The notes beneath the pieces are model-generated. The model made no database searches. It was not told where the DNA came from and was given only the letters and a program-made list of their open reading frames with translations. The position numbers were made by a program, and so were the translations under genes. DNA of 5,681 nt from Methanosarcina sp. (GTDB lineage: Archaea > Halobacteriota > Methanosarcinia > Methanosarcinales > Methanosarcinaceae): contig DUGS01000180.1 in the NCBI GenBank assembly GCA_013331265.1, forward strand, positions 10,946 to 16,626. The letters run 5' to 3'. Positions 4,540 to 5,681 of this stretch are shown here, in pieces. The stretch's first letter is position 1; each line of letters starts with the position of its first letter.

Positions 4540-5681
4540 ATGCCCGAGATAAAAATTGACAGATCTCTTTCATACATCGAAGGCACGCAGCGCGTGTATG
4601 ATGAAGCTACAACCCTTGAAAACACAAAAGATCAGATAAAAAAAATAGGAGTTACCCGAATCGCAGACATCACAAATCTGGACAGACTCGGAATTCCGAT
4701 ATTCTCTTCAATTCGCCCCAGTGCCGCTCCGGGAGCGATCAGCATCTACTCAGGCAAAGGTTCAACCGAACAGAGAGCCAGGATTTCGGCAATAATGGAG
4801 AGTTTTGAACGCTGTCTGGCAGAAAGGCCCGGCCTGAACGCAAACATTGCAGGCGACATTTCAGCTCCCGCTCTTGTAGAATCTTACCTGAACGCCAGGG
4901 AAAACTGCACTGTGCTTGACCCGGATGCACTGATCCTGTCCCAGCCCTATAACCCAAGCTCTCTTCTTGAGTGGGTCGGAGCATACGATTTACTGAATAA
5001 AGAAGAAGTCTTTGTGAGTGCAAATGCAGTATATCACCCGTATGACAGTCCTGGGCAGTGTCAGAAATTATTCCTGAGCAATACAAATGGGCTGGCTTCA
5101 GGAAATGCGCTTGAGGAAGCTATCCTTCACGGGCTGCTTGAGGTCATAGAAAGAGATGCGATCAGCACAGCCCAGTTTACAAGGGATCTTGGGAAAGAGA
5201 TTGTTCTCACCGAAGAAGACGGATACCTGTACGAGCTTGCCCGGAAGTTCAAAGATGCCGGGATAGACCTCAAAATCTGGCTTGTCCCGACTGACACAGG
5301 AATCCCTACAATAATTGCGGCAACTGATGACGTAAAACTAAAAGACCCGGCTCTTCTGGTCATGGGGGCAGGTTCCCACCTGAAACCCGAGATCGCAGTT
5401 TCAAGGGCAATAACCGAAGCTGCACAGTCAAGGGTTGTCCAGATCCAGGGCGCAAGGGAAGATACGGATAGGGAGGGTTTTATCCGGAGTGTAGGGTACG
5501 ACCGTATGAAGCGCCTGAACTGGTTCTGGTTTGAAGAAGGAGAAAAGATTTCCCTTTCCGAAGTTCAGGACCTCTCTAAAAAGAGCCCTGCGGAAAACAT
5601 TGACGTGATACTCGAAAAACTGCAGGGGCTTGCAGATAGGGTACTCGTCGTTAACCTCTCAAGAGAAGAAGTTGCAGTGCC
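4540..5681 (+). CDS. ycaO: YcaO protein for McrA glycine thioamidation (methanogenesis marker 1), C terminus beyond window
   Basis: The frame runs from ATG 4540 to the right edge: 380 residues without a stop. YcaO enzymes use ATP to activate a peptide backbone amide. The methanogen form, with a TfuA partner in Methanosarcina, makes the thioglycine of McrA, the alpha subunit of methyl-coenzyme M reductase. Family motifs are in order: YIEGTQRV near the N terminus; GVTRIADIT and DRLGIPIFSSIRP (about 37-60); SGKG (71-74); the ATP/Mg motif S83-x3-E87-x2-E90-R91; NTNGLASGN (181-189); a second acidic helix E193...E201-x2-E204-R205-D; and R289-x3-E293-x2-Q296. No key residue seems missing. It lacks an E1-like or cyclodehydratase partner domain, as expected for a stand-alone thioamidating YcaO. 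An in-frame TAG at 4528-4530 fixes ATG 4540 as the first start; ribosome binding is weak (GATGAG, 12 bases upstream). A tfuA gene may follow outside the window. This places the organism among methanogens or related MCR-bearing archaea. Confidence 0.9.
   Translation, partial: MPEIKIDRSLSYIEGTQRVYDEATTLENTKDQIKKIGVTRIADITNLDRLGIPIFSSIRPSAAPGAISIYSGKGSTEQRARISAIMESFERCLAERPGLNANIAGDISAPALVESYLNARENCTVLDPDALILSQPYNPSSLLEWVGAYDLLNKEEVFVSANAVYHPYDSPGQCQKLFLSNTNGLASGNALEEAILHGLLEVIERDAISTAQFTRDLGKEIVLTEEDGYLYELARKFKDAGIDLKIWLVPTDTGIPTIIAATDDVKLKDPALLVMGAGSHLKPEIAVSRAITEAAQSRVVQIQGAREDTDREGFIRSVGYDRMKRLNWFWFEEGEKISLSEVQDLSKKSPAENIDVILEKLQGLADRVLVVNLSREEVAV

Noticed and set aside
4739..5086. A 115-codon minus-strand frame opposite ycaO
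   Set aside because: The plus strand here encodes conserved YcaO ATP-binding motifs, and the minus-strand product is Cys/Arg/Ser-rich without recognisable features.

Overview
The window most likely comes from a methanogenic archaeon of the Methanosarcina type. The strongest evidence is the gene at the right end, a YcaO protein of the methanogenesis-marker-1 kind, which installs the thioamide on a glycine of methyl-coenzyme M reductase. Supporting signs are moderately GC-balanced genes separated by long AT-rich spacers, TATA-like boxes instead of bacterial -35/-10 promoters, and oligo-T stretches after genes. The genus is inferred from protein character and style, not from a database match.

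Layout, left to right. Bases 1-237 (minus) hold the N-terminal 79 residues of a SAM-dependent methyltransferase of the leucine carboxyl methyltransferase-like family, which runs off the left edge. A possible 26-residue CPGC microprotein (298-378, plus) follows. Next is a small two-helix membrane protein with a PLDc_N-type domain (509-727, plus). It converges on the largest gene, a complete CopB-type (P1B-3) copper-transporting ATPase on the minus strand (845-3094), with a His-rich N terminus and a CPH transport motif. This ATPase carries an unusual in-frame array of 12-bp repeats, encoding Asn-Asp-Lys-Thr/Ile, in its nucleotide-binding domain.

A 538-bp gene-free spacer (3095-3632) lies upstream of copB. 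It holds a probable copB TATA box, three copies of a GAGGATA motif, a terminator-like structure on the plus strand and two short direct-repeat clusters. Then come a small two-CxxC zinc-ribbon protein (3633-3869, minus) and a DUF2892/YgaP-like two-helix membrane protein (4105-4332, minus). The latter is divergent from the ycaO gene (4540 to the right edge, plus, C terminus missing). The 207-bp divergent spacer contains two TATA-like copies facing the DUF2892 gene, a perfect 14-bp direct repeat and a TATA box just before ycaO.

The genes do not form one operon and look like individually transcribed units. Copper export (copB) and MCR maturation (ycaO) are the two functions that can be named with confidence. 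I found no RNA gene, insertion sequence, CRISPR array or clear new multi-gene system. The most unusual feature is the repeat insertion inside the copper ATPase.
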